A stretch of 64,000 nucleotides of DNA from DASZHJ01 sp035541215 (GTDB lineage: Bacteria; Pseudomonadota; Alphaproteobacteria; ATCC43930; CGMCC-115725). The notes beneath the pieces are model-generated. The model did no database searches. It saw only the letters and a program-made list of their open reading frames with translations, and had not been told where the DNA came from. Location: NCBI GenBank assembly GCA_035541215.1, contig DATKNV010000017.1, positions 1-64,000 of the forward strand, given 5' to 3'. A program made the translations under genes and the position numbers. Below are positions 8,513 to 17,238 of the stretch, one piece after another. The stretch's first letter is position 1. The number at the start of each line of letters is the position of its first letter.

Positions 8513-9076
8513 GTGACCCTTGGCATTCCCGGGACATCGGAGTATCTAGGCTCCAAGATGGTCTCTCGCTTCGGCCCTTTGGCGATCGTGCTGGCGCTGC
8601 TCCTCGGCGGGTGCGGCTTCCATCCGCTTTATGCGGAGCGCGCTGATGGCGGCTTCGACGCCGATCTCGCGGCGATCAAGGTCGGCACGATCTCGGACCG
8701 CCTGGGACAGGAGCTAACCCTGTCGCTGCGCGACGGCCTCAATCCCCACGGGGTCAAGGTTCCCGCCCGCTACGTCCTCGACGTGACGCTCCTTCCCACG
8801 CGTAACGACCTCGCCATCCGCAGCGACGGCACCGCCTCGCGTACCCAGATGATGATCGTCGCGAATTTTCGGCTGAAGGAGATCACGACCGATCGGACGG
8901 TGCTGCAGGGGACGACGCGGACGGCCGTCTCCTTCGACGCGCTCACCGACGAATACGCCAACGTCGTTGCGCGTCAGAACGCGCAGGAGCGTTCGCTGCA
9001 GGACATCAGCGACGACATCCGCGCGCGGCTCGTCGCCTATGTGAACCGGCACCGGGCGACCGCGAGCGCGCAGTAG
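8513..9076 (+). CDS. lptE: LPS-assembly lipoprotein LptE
   Basis: An outer-membrane lipoprotein that plugs the LptD beta-barrel during LPS export. The lipobox LLGGCGFHPLY is followed by the LptE fold, with ELTLSLRDGL and the RTAVSFDALTDEYANVVA region. The GTG start at 8513 (187 residues) is preceded by AGGAGG at 8503-8508. The in-frame ATG at 8558 would give a more ordinary 172-residue precursor but has no Shine-Dalgarno sequence, so I prefer 8513. In most alphaproteobacteria lptE follows leuS and precedes holA; here neither neighbour is present, so the gene has been relocated among glycan genes. Confidence 0.88.
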   Translation: MTLGIPGTSEYLGSKMVSRFGPLAIVLALLLGGCGFHPLYAERADGGFDADLAAIKVGTISDRLGQELTLSLRDGLNPHGVKVPARYVLDVTLLPTRNDLAIRSDGTASRTQMMIVANFRLKEITTDRTVLQGTTRTAVSFDALTDEYANVVARQNAQERSLQDISDDIRARLVAYVNRHRATASAQ

Positions 9077-9097
9077 GCTCGCCCGCTCGCCCGAGCC

Positions 9098-9556
9098 TCA
9101 GAATTCCTTCTTGAGCTTCGCGTCCACCGACAGCTCCCCGCCGCCGCGGAAGAAGATCGCGAGCAGGACCACCCACCACAGCAGCGCGTACTCGATGCCG
9201 CGGTTGGTCCAGAAGTAACCGAATTCCCACTGAAACACCGCGATGATCACGGTCATCTCGATGAGGATGATCAGCGCCGCCAGCCGCGTGAAGAGTCCGA
9301 TCGCCACGCATGCGGCGGCGATCGACTCCGCGAAGATCGCGAGCCACGCCAGAACCAGCGGGGCCGGCAAGTTGTGGCCGGCGATGGCGGTGGCGAGGCC
9401 CTGAGCGCGGCTCTCGACGATCTTTTGGATTCCATGCGGTACGAGCACCGCCCCCGTCGCGAACCGGATCAGGGCGTAGCTATAGGGCGAGAACTTCTCG
9501 TAAAGCCCGGCAAGGCCGGGCAAATACAGCCTCTTGGCGTCTATTCCATTGCTCAT
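9098..9556 (-). CDS. DoxX family membrane protein
   Basis: A 152-residue protein with four predicted membrane segments. The first contains SYALIRFATGAVLVPHGIQK, the DoxX signature. Later segments include LVLAWLAIFAESIAAACVAIGLFTR, and GYFWTNRGIEYALLWWVV gives the C-terminal helices. DoxX proteins are linked to redox or detoxification complexes, but the role of this branch is unknown. It converges with lptE, leaving 21 bases between stops. A candidate extended -10 lies 59 bases upstream of the start. Confidence 0.88.
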   Translation of the reverse strand: MSNGIDAKRLYLPGLAGLYEKFSPYSYALIRFATGAVLVPHGIQKIVESRAQGLATAIAGHNLPAPLVLAWLAIFAESIAAACVAIGLFTRLAALIILIEMTVIIAVFQWEFGYFWTNRGIEYALLWWVVLLAIFFRGGGELSVDAKLKKEF

Positions 9557-9614
9557 CGGCTTTCGCCTACTGGCGGTCTTGATCGGGCATTTCAGCGCGC
9601 CCGAATTGAGCCTG

Positions 9615-9623
9615 ATGATAGCA
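9615..9623 (-). promoter_or_regulatory. Candidate extended -10 element upstream of the doxX-like gene
   Basis: Read on the minus strand this is TGCTATCAT, a near-consensus extended -10, about 59 bases upstream of the ATG at 9556. The -35 region is weak. Confidence 0.35.
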
Positions 9624-9659
9624 CGTCCGTAGGGTCGGAATAGGATAGGTTGTGAGGGG

Positions 9660-9905
9660 CTAGACGATGAAGGCGCAGCCGCAGACGCCGCATTTGTAAT
9701 ACTGGATGTGCTCGGTGTCGTAGACGAGCCAGGTCATGTGCCCGCCCGGACACTGCGCGAGGCGCATCATGGTTTGCTGCCCCTCGACCTCGCGCTCCGT
9801 CGGCGGCAGGACCGAGGTGACGCCGATGTTCGCGGCGGCGAGCTTCTTGAGCTTGCTCGGCGGGATTTTCTTGCCGATCATGATTTTGCGCTTGGGCATC
9901 GCCAT
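9660..9905 (-). CDS. Small zinc-ribbon-like protein of unknown function
   Basis: An 81-residue protein. The N-terminal half is very basic (KRKIMIGKKIPPSKLKK). The C-terminal half contains CPGGH at about 53-57 and CGVCGC at about 73-78, a Cys/His set that could bind zinc. I do not recognise the family. Base composition and codon use look native, and GGAGATGGC at the start is a weak ribosome site. A TGCTA-type -10 lies 22 bases upstream of the start. An alternative ATG two codons later (9899) is possible. It stands alone between doxX and a divergently read lipoprotein gene. Confidence 0.65.
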   Translation of the reverse strand: MAMPKRKIMIGKKIPPSKLKKLAAANIGVTSVLPPTEREVEGQQTMMRLAQCPGGHMTWLVYDTEHIQYYKCGVCGCAFIV

Positions 9906-9926
9906 CTCCTCACCTGAGCCTCGCGT

Positions 9927-9935
9927 ACTCTAGCA
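9927..9935 (-). promoter_or_regulatory. Candidate extended -10 element upstream of the zinc-ribbon gene
   Basis: Minus-strand TGCTAGAGT, 22 bases before the ATG at 9905. Same TGCTA core as elsewhere in the window. Confidence 0.3.
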
Positions 9936-10045
9936 TGGGCGCCACGCCGGAATGCCGCGGAATCGGCAGCGATCGGTGATCCGGTTCACCGCGGCCGGAC
10001 CGGCGGCGACGCCGCCCGCCGAGCCTTCATTCGCCGGGAAACCCG

Positions 10046-10054
10046 TGCTAGCGT
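10046..10054 (+). promoter_or_regulatory. Candidate extended -10 element upstream of the 10098 lipoprotein gene
   Basis: TGCTAGCGT, 43 bases ahead of the ATG at 10098; no clear -35 is visible. Confidence 0.25.
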
Positions 10055-10097
10055 TGTTGATCTAGCGGGGTGCGCGGATTTCCGGGGGGGCGGGGGA

Positions 10098-11357
10098 ATG
10101 TGGCGCGGCTTGGCGGTGATGCTGGCCTGTCTGCTGTCGGGCTGCTCGTTTGCGCCGATGATCGAGGGGGACGCCGTCGACTACGATCAGACTTACGAGG
10201 ACGTGGCGAACCACCTGCTCGTCACGAACATCCTGCGCGCGCGCGACCGCGCACCGCTCTATTTCAGCAACATCTCGCTCATCCACGCCTCGATCCAGGG
10301 CACGGCGAGCGCCGGCGTGACCTTCCCCTTCGGGCCGATTTTCAAGAGTACGCAGCGGGGCACGGCCGCCTCGGCCATCTCGATTCAGACCGCGCCTTCC
10401 TTCGACATCGCACCGCTCAACACGCAGGAATTCACGCAGGGCATCCTGAAGCCAATCGATCCCCTGACGGTGAAATACTATTTCGACCGGGCGGTCTCGC
10501 AGAAGATGCTGGTCTACCTGTTCTTCTCGCGGATCAGGAGAGCGGTGCCGACCTCGACCTCGACCTCGGCGCCGTCCGATGCGGGCGACCTCCTCAACGA
10601 TCCCACCAATCCCGAGAAGTTTCGGGAATTCGTGAGCTTCGTCGATAAGGTCTTCGAGGGCGCGCCGGACGGGGCGCCGGTCATACAGGCGAATCAGGTC
10701 GAGCCCCTCCATCCCGTCGGACCGCCCTTCAAGGTGGACATGGTGCAGGGCCTGCGCGGCCTGCTCCAGGCGGACCCCGCGAAATACCGCCTCGTTTACA
10801 AGCGCGAGAGCGGCGAGGCCCAGCTTTACTCCGTGGGGCCGCAGGAGGTGTTCTTCTGCCGCGGCCTCACGCCCTTGCCCATGGTGGGATTGCCGTCGCT
10901 CGCGGACATTCCGGTCTCGACCGCGATCGACACCCAGGTCGCCAGCGGACAAATGAAAACCCTGCGGCAGAACCTCGCGCAGATCGCGGACGTCGAGAAG
11001 CAGGTCTGCACTGCGAGGTCGGCGGAGTTCCACGCCGGCACCACCCAGACGTATTTCGGCAGCATCTACATGCGCTCGGCGGAGGGGATCATCCAGTATC
11101 TGGGGTCGCTCGCGCGCAGCAAGGAGTACGAGCAGCTGCAGCACGATCACATCGGCTTCACCCTCGTCTCCTTCAGCGACGGTCCGGACGGGGCGCGGTT
11201 TGGCGTCGAGTACAAGGGCCGGACCTACTACGTGAGATCTCCCACCGACCGGAGCGATCGCACGCTCGAGGTTCTCGCGCTGCTGACGCAGGTGCTCAAT
11301 CTCTCGAAGGTCGCGAAAGAGATTCCGACCACGAAGGCGGTCGAGATCGTACCGTGA
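10098..11357 (+). CDS. Predicted lipoprotein of unknown function
   Basis: A 419-residue protein with a type II signal peptide: MWRGLAVMLACLLSGCS, giving a lipidated Cys at residue 16. The mature part begins with an acidic DYDQTYEDVANHLLVTNILRARD segment, has a Ser/Thr/Pro linker near residue 150, and ends with a compact domain around RTYYVRSPTDRSDRTLEVLALLTQVLNLSK. I do not recognise a named family; similar lipoproteins occur as hypothetical genes in alphaproteobacteria. No operon partner is evident: the next gene starts about 100 bases downstream. TGCTAGCGT at 10046-10054 is a candidate -10. Confidence 0.8.
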   Translation: MWRGLAVMLACLLSGCSFAPMIEGDAVDYDQTYEDVANHLLVTNILRARDRAPLYFSNISLIHASIQGTASAGVTFPFGPIFKSTQRGTAASAISIQTAPSFDIAPLNTQEFTQGILKPIDPLTVKYYFDRAVSQKMLVYLFFSRIRRAVPTSTSTSAPSDAGDLLNDPTNPEKFREFVSFVDKVFEGAPDGAPVIQANQVEPLHPVGPPFKVDMVQGLRGLLQADPAKYRLVYKRESGEAQLYSVGPQEVFFCRGLTPLPMVGLPSLADIPVSTAIDTQVASGQMKTLRQNLAQIADVEKQVCTARSAEFHAGTTQTYFGSIYMRSAEGIIQYLGSLARSKEYEQLQHDHIGFTLVSFSDGPDGARFGVEYKGRTYYVRSPTDRSDRTLEVLALLTQVLNLSKVAKEIPTTKAVEIVP

Positions 11358-11452
11358 CCTCGGCGTTTTCGCGGGCCTAAAAAATTTGTAACTGGATGCG
11401 CCGCGCGCACTCCCTAAATTTCGCGAGGCGAGGGAAGTGCGCACGTTGAAGG

Positions 11453-12490
11453 GTGGGGCCCGCCGGCTCCGCGACGCGGCTGCGGTCCCTCACGATTCGG
11501 GGGCGACTGCGAGAGCGGAGAGCGGGATTGTCGGTCGAAGCCCTGCAAATCGAGGGGAACGAGGCGGCGTGGGCGCGCGCCGCGGACGCTGTCGCGACCG
11601 TCGCGGGCTTCGATTGCCGCGCCTTGCACCAGCGCATTTCCTACGCGCTCGGCCGCCAGATCTTCTTCGTGGGCGGCGCGCCGAAATCGGGCACGACTTG
11701 GCTCCAGATGCTGCTCGACGGTCACCCCGAGGTGAGCTGCGGCGGCGAGGGGCATTTCATCGGAGGCCTTCTGCCGGGCTTGAAAACCGCGCTCGAAAGT
11801 CAGAATCGCGTCATCATCGCCAAGAACCAAAGCGTGTTTCGCGAGCTCAAGGGCTTTCCGGTCTTCGGCGAGCGGCATCTCTTCTATCTGGCCGCGGCCG
11901 GAGCGCTCCTGCTGATGCTCGAGCACGCCGGCGGCAAGCGGCTCCGCGCGCTCGGGGAGAAGACGCCGGACAACGTCGAGCACTTCTGGTGGCTCCTCGC
12001 GCTGGTGCCGACGGCCAAATTCATCCACATCGTCCGCGATCCCCGGGACTGCGCGGTCTCCGCCTGGTACCACAACCGGCGCGTCGAGCCCCGCTGGCTC
12101 GAGGAGAGGTTCAGGACGATGCAGGAGTTCGTGCGCTACTACGTGGACCGGTGGGCGACCGGGGTCGGGGAGGGGGTTGCGTTCGGCCGCAGCCATCCCG
12201 ACCGCTATCTCGAGTTTCGCTACGGCGATCTCCTCGAGGACACCGAGGGCACGTTGAGCCGAGCGCTCGCGTTTTTGGGCGTCGAGCCGAACGCATCGGC
12301 CGTGCGGGCCTGCTGCGAGGCCGCGGCGTTCGAGCGCGTGAGCGGCGGCCGGCCCAGGGGCAGCGAGGATCCGAACTCCCTCTTCCGCAAGGGCGTGACC
12401 GGAGATTGGTGCAACTATCTCGACCCCGAGACCAACGACTACTGCCTCGCCGCCGCGGGTCCGCTGCTGCAGCGTTTCCGCTTCGCCTGA
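11453..12490 (+). CDS. PAPS-dependent sulfotransferase
   Basis: A sulfotransferase-domain protein that would move sulfate from PAPS to a hydroxyl. The 5'-phosphosulfate loop is PKSGTTWLQ (about residues 75-83), the 3'-phosphate site is RDPRDCAVSAWYHN, and the C-terminal KGVTGDWCNYL motif is present, all in the expected order. From the ATG at 11453 the product is 345 residues; the first 25 are Arg-rich and poorly conserved-looking, and a TTG at 11528 after a purine-rich stretch is a possible real start (320 residues). In this neighbourhood a surface glycan is a likely acceptor, but that is inference. Confidence 0.85.
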   Translation: MGPAGSATRLRSLTIRGRLRERRAGLSVEALQIEGNEAAWARAADAVATVAGFDCRALHQRISYALGRQIFFVGGAPKSGTTWLQMLLDGHPEVSCGGEGHFIGGLLPGLKTALESQNRVIIAKNQSVFRELKGFPVFGERHLFYLAAAGALLLMLEHAGGKRLRALGEKTPDNVEHFWWLLALVPTAKFIHIVRDPRDCAVSAWYHNRRVEPRWLEERFRTMQEFVRYYVDRWATGVGEGVAFGRSHPDRYLEFRYGDLLEDTEGTLSRALAFLGVEPNASAVRACCEAAAFERVSGGRPRGSEDPNSLFRKGVTGDWCNYLDPETNDYCLAAAGPLLQRFRFA

Positions 12491-12622
12491 ACGCGGGAGC
12501 AGCCCCGGGGATCGAGGGATTTTAGCAAAATCCCGGCGATTGCCCGGCAGCCGGCTTCGATCGGCGGGGGGAACTGGCAGTCCTCAACGATCCCTTAACC
12601 CTCGCGTGCCAGCCTCGCTCGC

Positions 12623-14086
12623 ATGGCGAAGCGCTTGCCCTCGAGGGGGCCGCGGGGCCTCGATCCCGCGGATTGGCCGAGCTTCCGGGCCCAAGGGCAT
12701 CGGATGCTCGACGACATGCTCGACTACATCGAGCGCATCCGAGAGCGGCCGGTTTGGCAGCCCATCCCGGACGAGCTTCGCCGCCGCTTCCGCAGCGTGC
12801 TTCCGGCGGCGCCGGCCGAACTCTCGGCGGTGCACGATCAATTCATGCGCGACATCCTTCCCTACGCGACCGGCAACACGCATCCGGGCTTCATGGGGTG
12901 GGTTCACGGCGGCGGCAGTCCCGTGGGCATGCTCGCGGAGATGCTGGCGGCGGGCCTCAACGCCAATCTCGGCGGCCGCGACCACATGCCGATCGAGGTC
13001 GAGCGCCAGGTCGTGGAGTGGATGCGCGAGCTCTTCGGCTTTCCCGATACCGCCTCGGGACTCTTCGTCACCGGCACCTCAATGGCGAACCTCCTGGCCG
13101 TGCTGGTCGCTCGGAGCTCGGCACTAGGGACGGCTGTGCGGCGCAAGGGCGTGCAGGCCGCGGGAAAACGCCTCGCCGCCTATACCTCAGCGGCTGCGCA
13201 CGGCTGCATCGCACAGGCGATGGATCTCTCCGGCCTCGGCATCGAGGCCTTGCGAGTGATCGCGACGGATGCAGCGCACCGGATCGATCTCGCGGCGCTC
13301 CGCGCTGCGATCGAGGCCGACCGCGCCGCGGGCTTCACCCCTTTCCTGGTGGTGGGGACCGCGGGCACGGTCGATATCGGTGCGATCGACGACCTCGCGG
13401 GCCTCGCGGAAATCGCTGCTCACGAGCGGCTCTGGTTCCACGTCGACGGCGCCTTCGGTGCGCTCGCGATGCTGGCGCCGGAATTGGCGCCGCGGCTCGC
13501 CGGAATCGAGCGTGCAAACTCCCTGGCCTTCGATTTCCACAAATGGGGCCAGGTCCCCTATGACGCGGGCTTCCTGCTGGTGCGCGACGGCACGCTCCAT
13601 CGCAATGCCTTCGCCTCGCCCGCGGCCTATTTGCGGCGGGAGTGCCGCGGTCTCGCGGCGGGCTCGCCCTGGCCCTGCGATTTCGGGCCCGACCTCTCCC
13701 GCGGCTTCCGCGCGCTCAAGACTTGGTTCACCTTCAAGGTCTACGGCACCGAGCGCCTGGGCGCGATGATCGCGCGGACCTGCGACCTCGCGCAGTACCT
13801 GAAGCGCCGGATCGAGGCTGCCCCGGAGCTCGAGCTATTGGCGCCGGTGCAGCTCAATATCGTCTGCTTCGGCTATCGCGGCGCCGGCGCTTCCGGCCTC
13901 GATGCCGAGATCGTCGCCGATCTCCAGGAGTCCGGCATCGCCGCGCCCTCGACGACGATGCTCGGCGGACGCGTCGCCATTCGGGCGGCGATCGTCAATC
14001 ACCGCACCGAAGAGAGCGACCTCGACGCGCTGGTAGAGGCCGTGCTCACCTTGGGCGCAGCCAGGGCGAAGAGCCGTGCCGCCTAG
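12623..14086 (+). CDS. PLP-dependent aromatic-L-amino-acid decarboxylase family protein
   Basis: A 487-residue group II decarboxylase. HPGFMGWVHGGG (about residues 90-101) marks the substrate loop, HVDGAFG carries the PLP-binding Asp, and K307 in DFHKWGQ is the Schiff-base lysine. Family members decarboxylate tryptophan, tyrosine, DOPA or related acids to amines; the specificity here is open. Length is normal. The stop overlaps convergently by 4 bases with the ATP-grasp gene. It has no obvious metabolic partner nearby; the sulfotransferase upstream is on the same strand but 132 bases away. Confidence 0.9.
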   Translation: MAKRLPSRGPRGLDPADWPSFRAQGHRMLDDMLDYIERIRERPVWQPIPDELRRRFRSVLPAAPAELSAVHDQFMRDILPYATGNTHPGFMGWVHGGGSPVGMLAEMLAAGLNANLGGRDHMPIEVERQVVEWMRELFGFPDTASGLFVTGTSMANLLAVLVARSSALGTAVRRKGVQAAGKRLAAYTSAAAHGCIAQAMDLSGLGIEALRVIATDAAHRIDLAALRAAIEADRAAGFTPFLVVGTAGTVDIGAIDDLAGLAEIAAHERLWFHVDGAFGALAMLAPELAPRLAGIERANSLAFDFHKWGQVPYDAGFLLVRDGTLHRNAFASPAAYLRRECRGLAAGSPWPCDFGPDLSRGFRALKTWFTFKVYGTERLGAMIARTCDLAQYLKRRIEAAPELELLAPVQLNIVCFGYRGAGASGLDAEIVADLQESGIAAPSTTMLGGRVAIRAAIVNHRTEESDLDALVEAVLTLGAARAKSRAA

Positions 14087-15321
14087 GCCTCGGTCTTCTC
14101 GTCGGAGCCGGGCTCGAAAGCGCCGAGAGCATTGCGCTTGAGGCGGCCCTTCGCGGCGCGCGCTTCGGCTTTGGCCAGCGCCTTGCGCTCCGCGAGGAAG
14201 GCCTTGAACTCCTCGTCGAGGATTCCTCTCGCATCCGCCATCTGCGGCAGGATGAAGTCCGGCGCTTGATTGCACTCCACGAGGAGAGCGCCGCCATCGA
14301 CCGGCGCGATGTCCCATCCGATCAGCGCCAAGTCCGGCAATACCTCGGCCGCGCCGAGCGCCGTCTCCTTCACCGCGCGCCAACTCGGCACCGTCGCCCC
14401 GAGGATCGGAGCGCTGCTGTCGGGATGATGGCTCGGCTCGGAAATGCCGAGCCCGGTGCCGCGCAGGGCTGCGGTCACGCGGCCAGTCTCGAGATCGAGA
14501 CGGGCGAGGATGTTGCCGGAGCGCCAGAAATTATCCGCCGCGTTCTCGCCCGCGGGGATCTTCCAGCAGGCCCGCAGGATTTTCGGAACGCCCCCACGTA
14601 TGACCGTGAGGACGCGCACGGTCGAAAGACGGTCGCCGCAGAGGGAGAGGACGTCGCGATGCGGGCTCACCCGGCGCTGGAACAGGTAGCCGTCGGCGTA
14701 GTTCGCAGCGACTTCCGCGACGAAGCTCTCCAAGGGAACGCGGCGGCCGCCATAGGCGATGAGCTCGCGCTTGGTGGCGTCGATGCCGTCGAAGCTCGCG
14801 GAGCCCAGGCTCTGCGTGCCGCCCATGGGCTTGCCGAAGAGCGGATAGTGGCTGGGATCCAGGAGGAAGGCGCGCAGCGCCTCCGCCCCGGCGAGCATCC
14901 GCCCCGACGCCTTGCCCGCACGGCCGGAATAGAGAGCAAGGAGCGGAATGGTCGGAAATCCATACGCGCCGAACAAGGCGCTCGAGGCGATCTTGTTCAT
15001 GGCGAGTCCCAGGAGATCGAAGCGGAAATTCGCCTGCGTCCAGATCTTGCGCGAGGCGGTCAAGCCCACGAACGCCTTCTTGTCCGTGCCCGCATAGCGC
15101 TTCGCGTCGAAGAGGCCGAGCGTCATGTATTCGTCGAAGCCGAGCCGGCCGGGGCCGAGAGCAAGCCGGGCGAATTCCCTAATGAGGCCGCCGTAGCCTG
15201 TTCCGGCCGCCGCCGTCATCTGCCGCATGGCGTCCACCAGCGAGGCGGCCTGCTTCGGCCGTGCGACGTCGAGCGCGGCGTCGGCCTTGCTAAGGCCTTC
15301 CGATTCCATGGCGACTGACAT
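14083..15321 (-). CDS. Sugar-transfer-associated ATP-grasp domain protein
   Basis: A 412-residue protein resembling the ATP-grasp family found in polysaccharide clusters (ATPgrasp_ST). FGKPMGGTQSLGS around 160-172 is the nucleotide-binding lysine/glycine loop, and ALLVECNQAPDF near 365-376 resembles the C-terminal metal-binding acidic/Asn motif. Such proteins presumably ligate an amino or carboxy group using ATP, but no reaction is established for the family. The ATG at 15321 (MSVAMESEG) is preferred over a longer frame to 15378. The C-terminus is Lys/Ala-rich. Convergent with the decarboxylase gene. Confidence 0.75.
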   Translation of the reverse strand: MSVAMESEGLSKADAALDVARPKQAASLVDAMRQMTAAAGTGYGGLIREFARLALGPGRLGFDEYMTLGLFDAKRYAGTDKKAFVGLTASRKIWTQANFRFDLLGLAMNKIASSALFGAYGFPTIPLLALYSGRAGKASGRMLAGAEALRAFLLDPSHYPLFGKPMGGTQSLGSASFDGIDATKRELIAYGGRRVPLESFVAEVAANYADGYLFQRRVSPHRDVLSLCGDRLSTVRVLTVIRGGVPKILRACWKIPAGENAADNFWRSGNILARLDLETGRVTAALRGTGLGISEPSHHPDSSAPILGATVPSWRAVKETALGAAEVLPDLALIGWDIAPVDGGALLVECNQAPDFILPQMADARGILDEEFKAFLAERKALAKAEARAAKGRLKRNALGAFEPGSDEKTEA

Positions 15322-15436
15322 GCCTTGACCCTCTCTGCGATGCGCGCCGAATGCCGTCGCGGCGCTCGCTGGGATCATCAGCCGCCAATGGTTAACGGGT
15401 CGTAATTGATCGGCGAAGGCTTAAGGGCCGCGAGCC

Positions 15437-15799
15437 TCAGCGCGGCGCGCCGGTGCCCCCGAAGCTGTAGGGGGGATTCGGCGGCGCGCCCGGCGGAGTT
15501 CCCATGCCTCCGGGTCCATAGCCCGTGACCGGCCCCTGGTTCGGCGGAGGAGCGAACTTGCCCGCCGGCGCGGGTGCCGATGTCGCGGGGTTTGGGCCGC
15601 TCGGCGGCTGGTTATAGGGGTAAGCGCCGGGCTTCACCTTCGGAACCTCCGGCACCGGCGTCGGCAGGACATTCTGCTGATTTCCGGTCGAACTCCCGCC
15701 GCTCGCCGCTCCAGGGCTCTGGGTACCATCGGCGAGGGCGCCACCGCCGGCGGCAAGGCCCATCATGGCGGTGAGCACGATCAACCAGCGGATGCGCAT
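15437..15799 (-). CDS. Secreted proline/glycine-rich small protein
   Basis: A 120-residue precursor with a clear Sec signal peptide (MRIRWLIVLTAMMGLAAGG, cleavage likely after ALA near residue 23). The mature part is low-complexity, rich in Pro, Gly, Ala and Asn, and has no Cys; it probably lacks a folded domain. No family is recognised and no function is proposed. A TATATC hexamer on the minus strand around 15829-15835 is a possible -10. Confidence 0.65.
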   Translation of the reverse strand: MRIRWLIVLTAMMGLAAGGGALADGTQSPGAASGGSSTGNQQNVLPTPVPEVPKVKPGAYPYNQPPSGPNPATSAPAPAGKFAPPPNQGPVTGYGPGGMGTPPGAPPNPPYSFGGTGAPR

Positions 15800-15933
15800 G
15801 ACTGCCTCGCGAAATTCCCGACCCCTGAAAAGATATAGGTCGTAGAGGCCGCTTTCGCGAGCCGCCGGCGCCGAGACTTGACCGAATGCACGGCTGCGGC
15901 CGAGGGTAGCGCTTCAGCCTGGGGAGCCCGCCG

Positions 15934-17235
15934 ATGCCGGACCGGATCGATCTCGACGATTTCCTCTTGAGCGGCCTCGTCAAGGGCGTGCCCGGCGGCA
16001 TCGCGCCCTTCAAGCTCCGCGACGCCGGCGCCCGGCGCTGGAATTTGCTGCGCGAGGACCTGCCGCTGCCGGCCGCGGTGCTGAAAACCTCCGCGATCGA
16101 TCACAACGACCGCTGGATGCAGTCGTTCCTGCGGCTTTCGGGCGCGGTCATCGCGCCGCACGGCAAGACCACGATGAGCCCGGCCCTGTTCCACCGCCAG
16201 CTCGAGCACGGTGCCTGGGCGATGACGGTCGCTACCGTCCAGCAGGTTCAGGTCTGCCGCGCCATGGGCGTCGACCGCATCGTGCTCGCCAATCAGCTCG
16301 TGGGGCGCCAAGCGATCCGCTACGTGCTCGACGAGCTGGCCGCGCACAAGGAGCTCGAGTTCTATTGCCTCGTCGACAGCGTGGCCGGGGTCCGGCAACT
16401 GGCGGAAGCGGCGCGGGGCCGCATGCTGCAGGCGCCGGTCAATCTGCTCCTGGAGGGCGGAACGATGGGCGGGCGCACCGGCTGCCGCGATCTCGCGGGG
16501 GCGCTCGAGGTGGCGCGCGCTGCGGCTGCGGCGGGTCCCGCGCTCCGGCTGCGCGGCGTCGAGGGCTTCGAAGGGCTCATCCAAGGCAAGGCCGCGGAGG
16601 AGACTGAGGCAAAGGTGCGGGCTTTCCTTGATTTCCTTGCGCGCATAGCCGAGGCGTGCCTCCACGAGAACCTGTTCGCGCCCGGTCCCATCGTGCTCTC
16701 CGCCGGGGGATCGGCCTATTACGATCTCGTGGTCGACCGCTTCTCGCAGGAGAGGCTCGGGCGCGAGACGATCGTGCTGACGCGGAGCGGCTGCTACCTC
16801 ACGCACGATTCCGCGCTCTACCGCCGCTCCTTCGAGCGGCTACACGAGCGCAAGCCCGAGATCGACAAGCTCGGCGAGGGGCTGCGTCCCGCCCTCGAGG
16901 TCTGGGCCTATGTGCAGTCGCGGCCGGAGACGACGAAGGCGATTTGCACCATGGGACGGCGCGACGTCTCCTCCGACGCGGACATGCCGGTGCCGGAGCT
17001 CTGGTGTCGTCCCGGCGGCAACATGGCGCCGCAGGCGCTCGCCCCGGGCCATAGCGTGACCGGCCTCAACGATCAGCACGCGCATCTGACGCTGCCCGCG
17101 GAGAGTCCGCTCCGCGTCGGCGACATGATCTCCTTCGGCGTCTCGCATCCCTGCACCACCTTCGACAAGTGGCAGGTGCTCTGGCTCGTCGACGACGACT
17201 ACACTGTCACGGGCGGGGTGCGCACGTTCTTCTGA
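15934..17235 (+). CDS. PLP-dependent D-threonine aldolase / D-serine dehydratase-like protein
   Basis: A 433-residue fold-type III PLP enzyme. The alanine-racemase-like barrel carries the Schiff-base lysine K78 in APHGKTTMSP. The C-terminal beta-domain contains HAHLTLP and SHPCTTFDKW, whose His and Cys form the metal site typical of D-threonine aldolase and DSD1-type D-serine dehydratases. The product would cleave or deaminate a beta-hydroxy-D-amino acid. It is longer than typical D-threonine aldolases (about 380) and resembles proteins annotated as amino-acid deaminases. It converges with the MmgE/PrpD gene (3-base gap). Confidence 0.85.
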   Translation: MPDRIDLDDFLLSGLVKGVPGGIAPFKLRDAGARRWNLLREDLPLPAAVLKTSAIDHNDRWMQSFLRLSGAVIAPHGKTTMSPALFHRQLEHGAWAMTVATVQQVQVCRAMGVDRIVLANQLVGRQAIRYVLDELAAHKELEFYCLVDSVAGVRQLAEAARGRMLQAPVNLLLEGGTMGGRTGCRDLAGALEVARAAAAAGPALRLRGVEGFEGLIQGKAAEETEAKVRAFLDFLARIAEACLHENLFAPGPIVLSAGGSAYYDLVVDRFSQERLGRETIVLTRSGCYLTHDSALYRRSFERLHERKPEIDKLGEGLRPALEVWAYVQSRPETTKAICTMGRRDVSSDADMPVPELWCRPGGNMAPQALAPGHSVTGLNDQHAHLTLPAESPLRVGDMISFGVSHPCTTFDKWQVLWLVDDDYTVTGGVRTFF

Positions 17236-17238
17236 GGT

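Noticed and set aside
8520..8548. TTGGCA-N17-TATCTA as a promoter for lptE
   Set aside because: It lies after a well-spaced AGGAGG and GTG start at 8513, so would be inside the gene; if used it would leave a near-leaderless message without a ribosome site.
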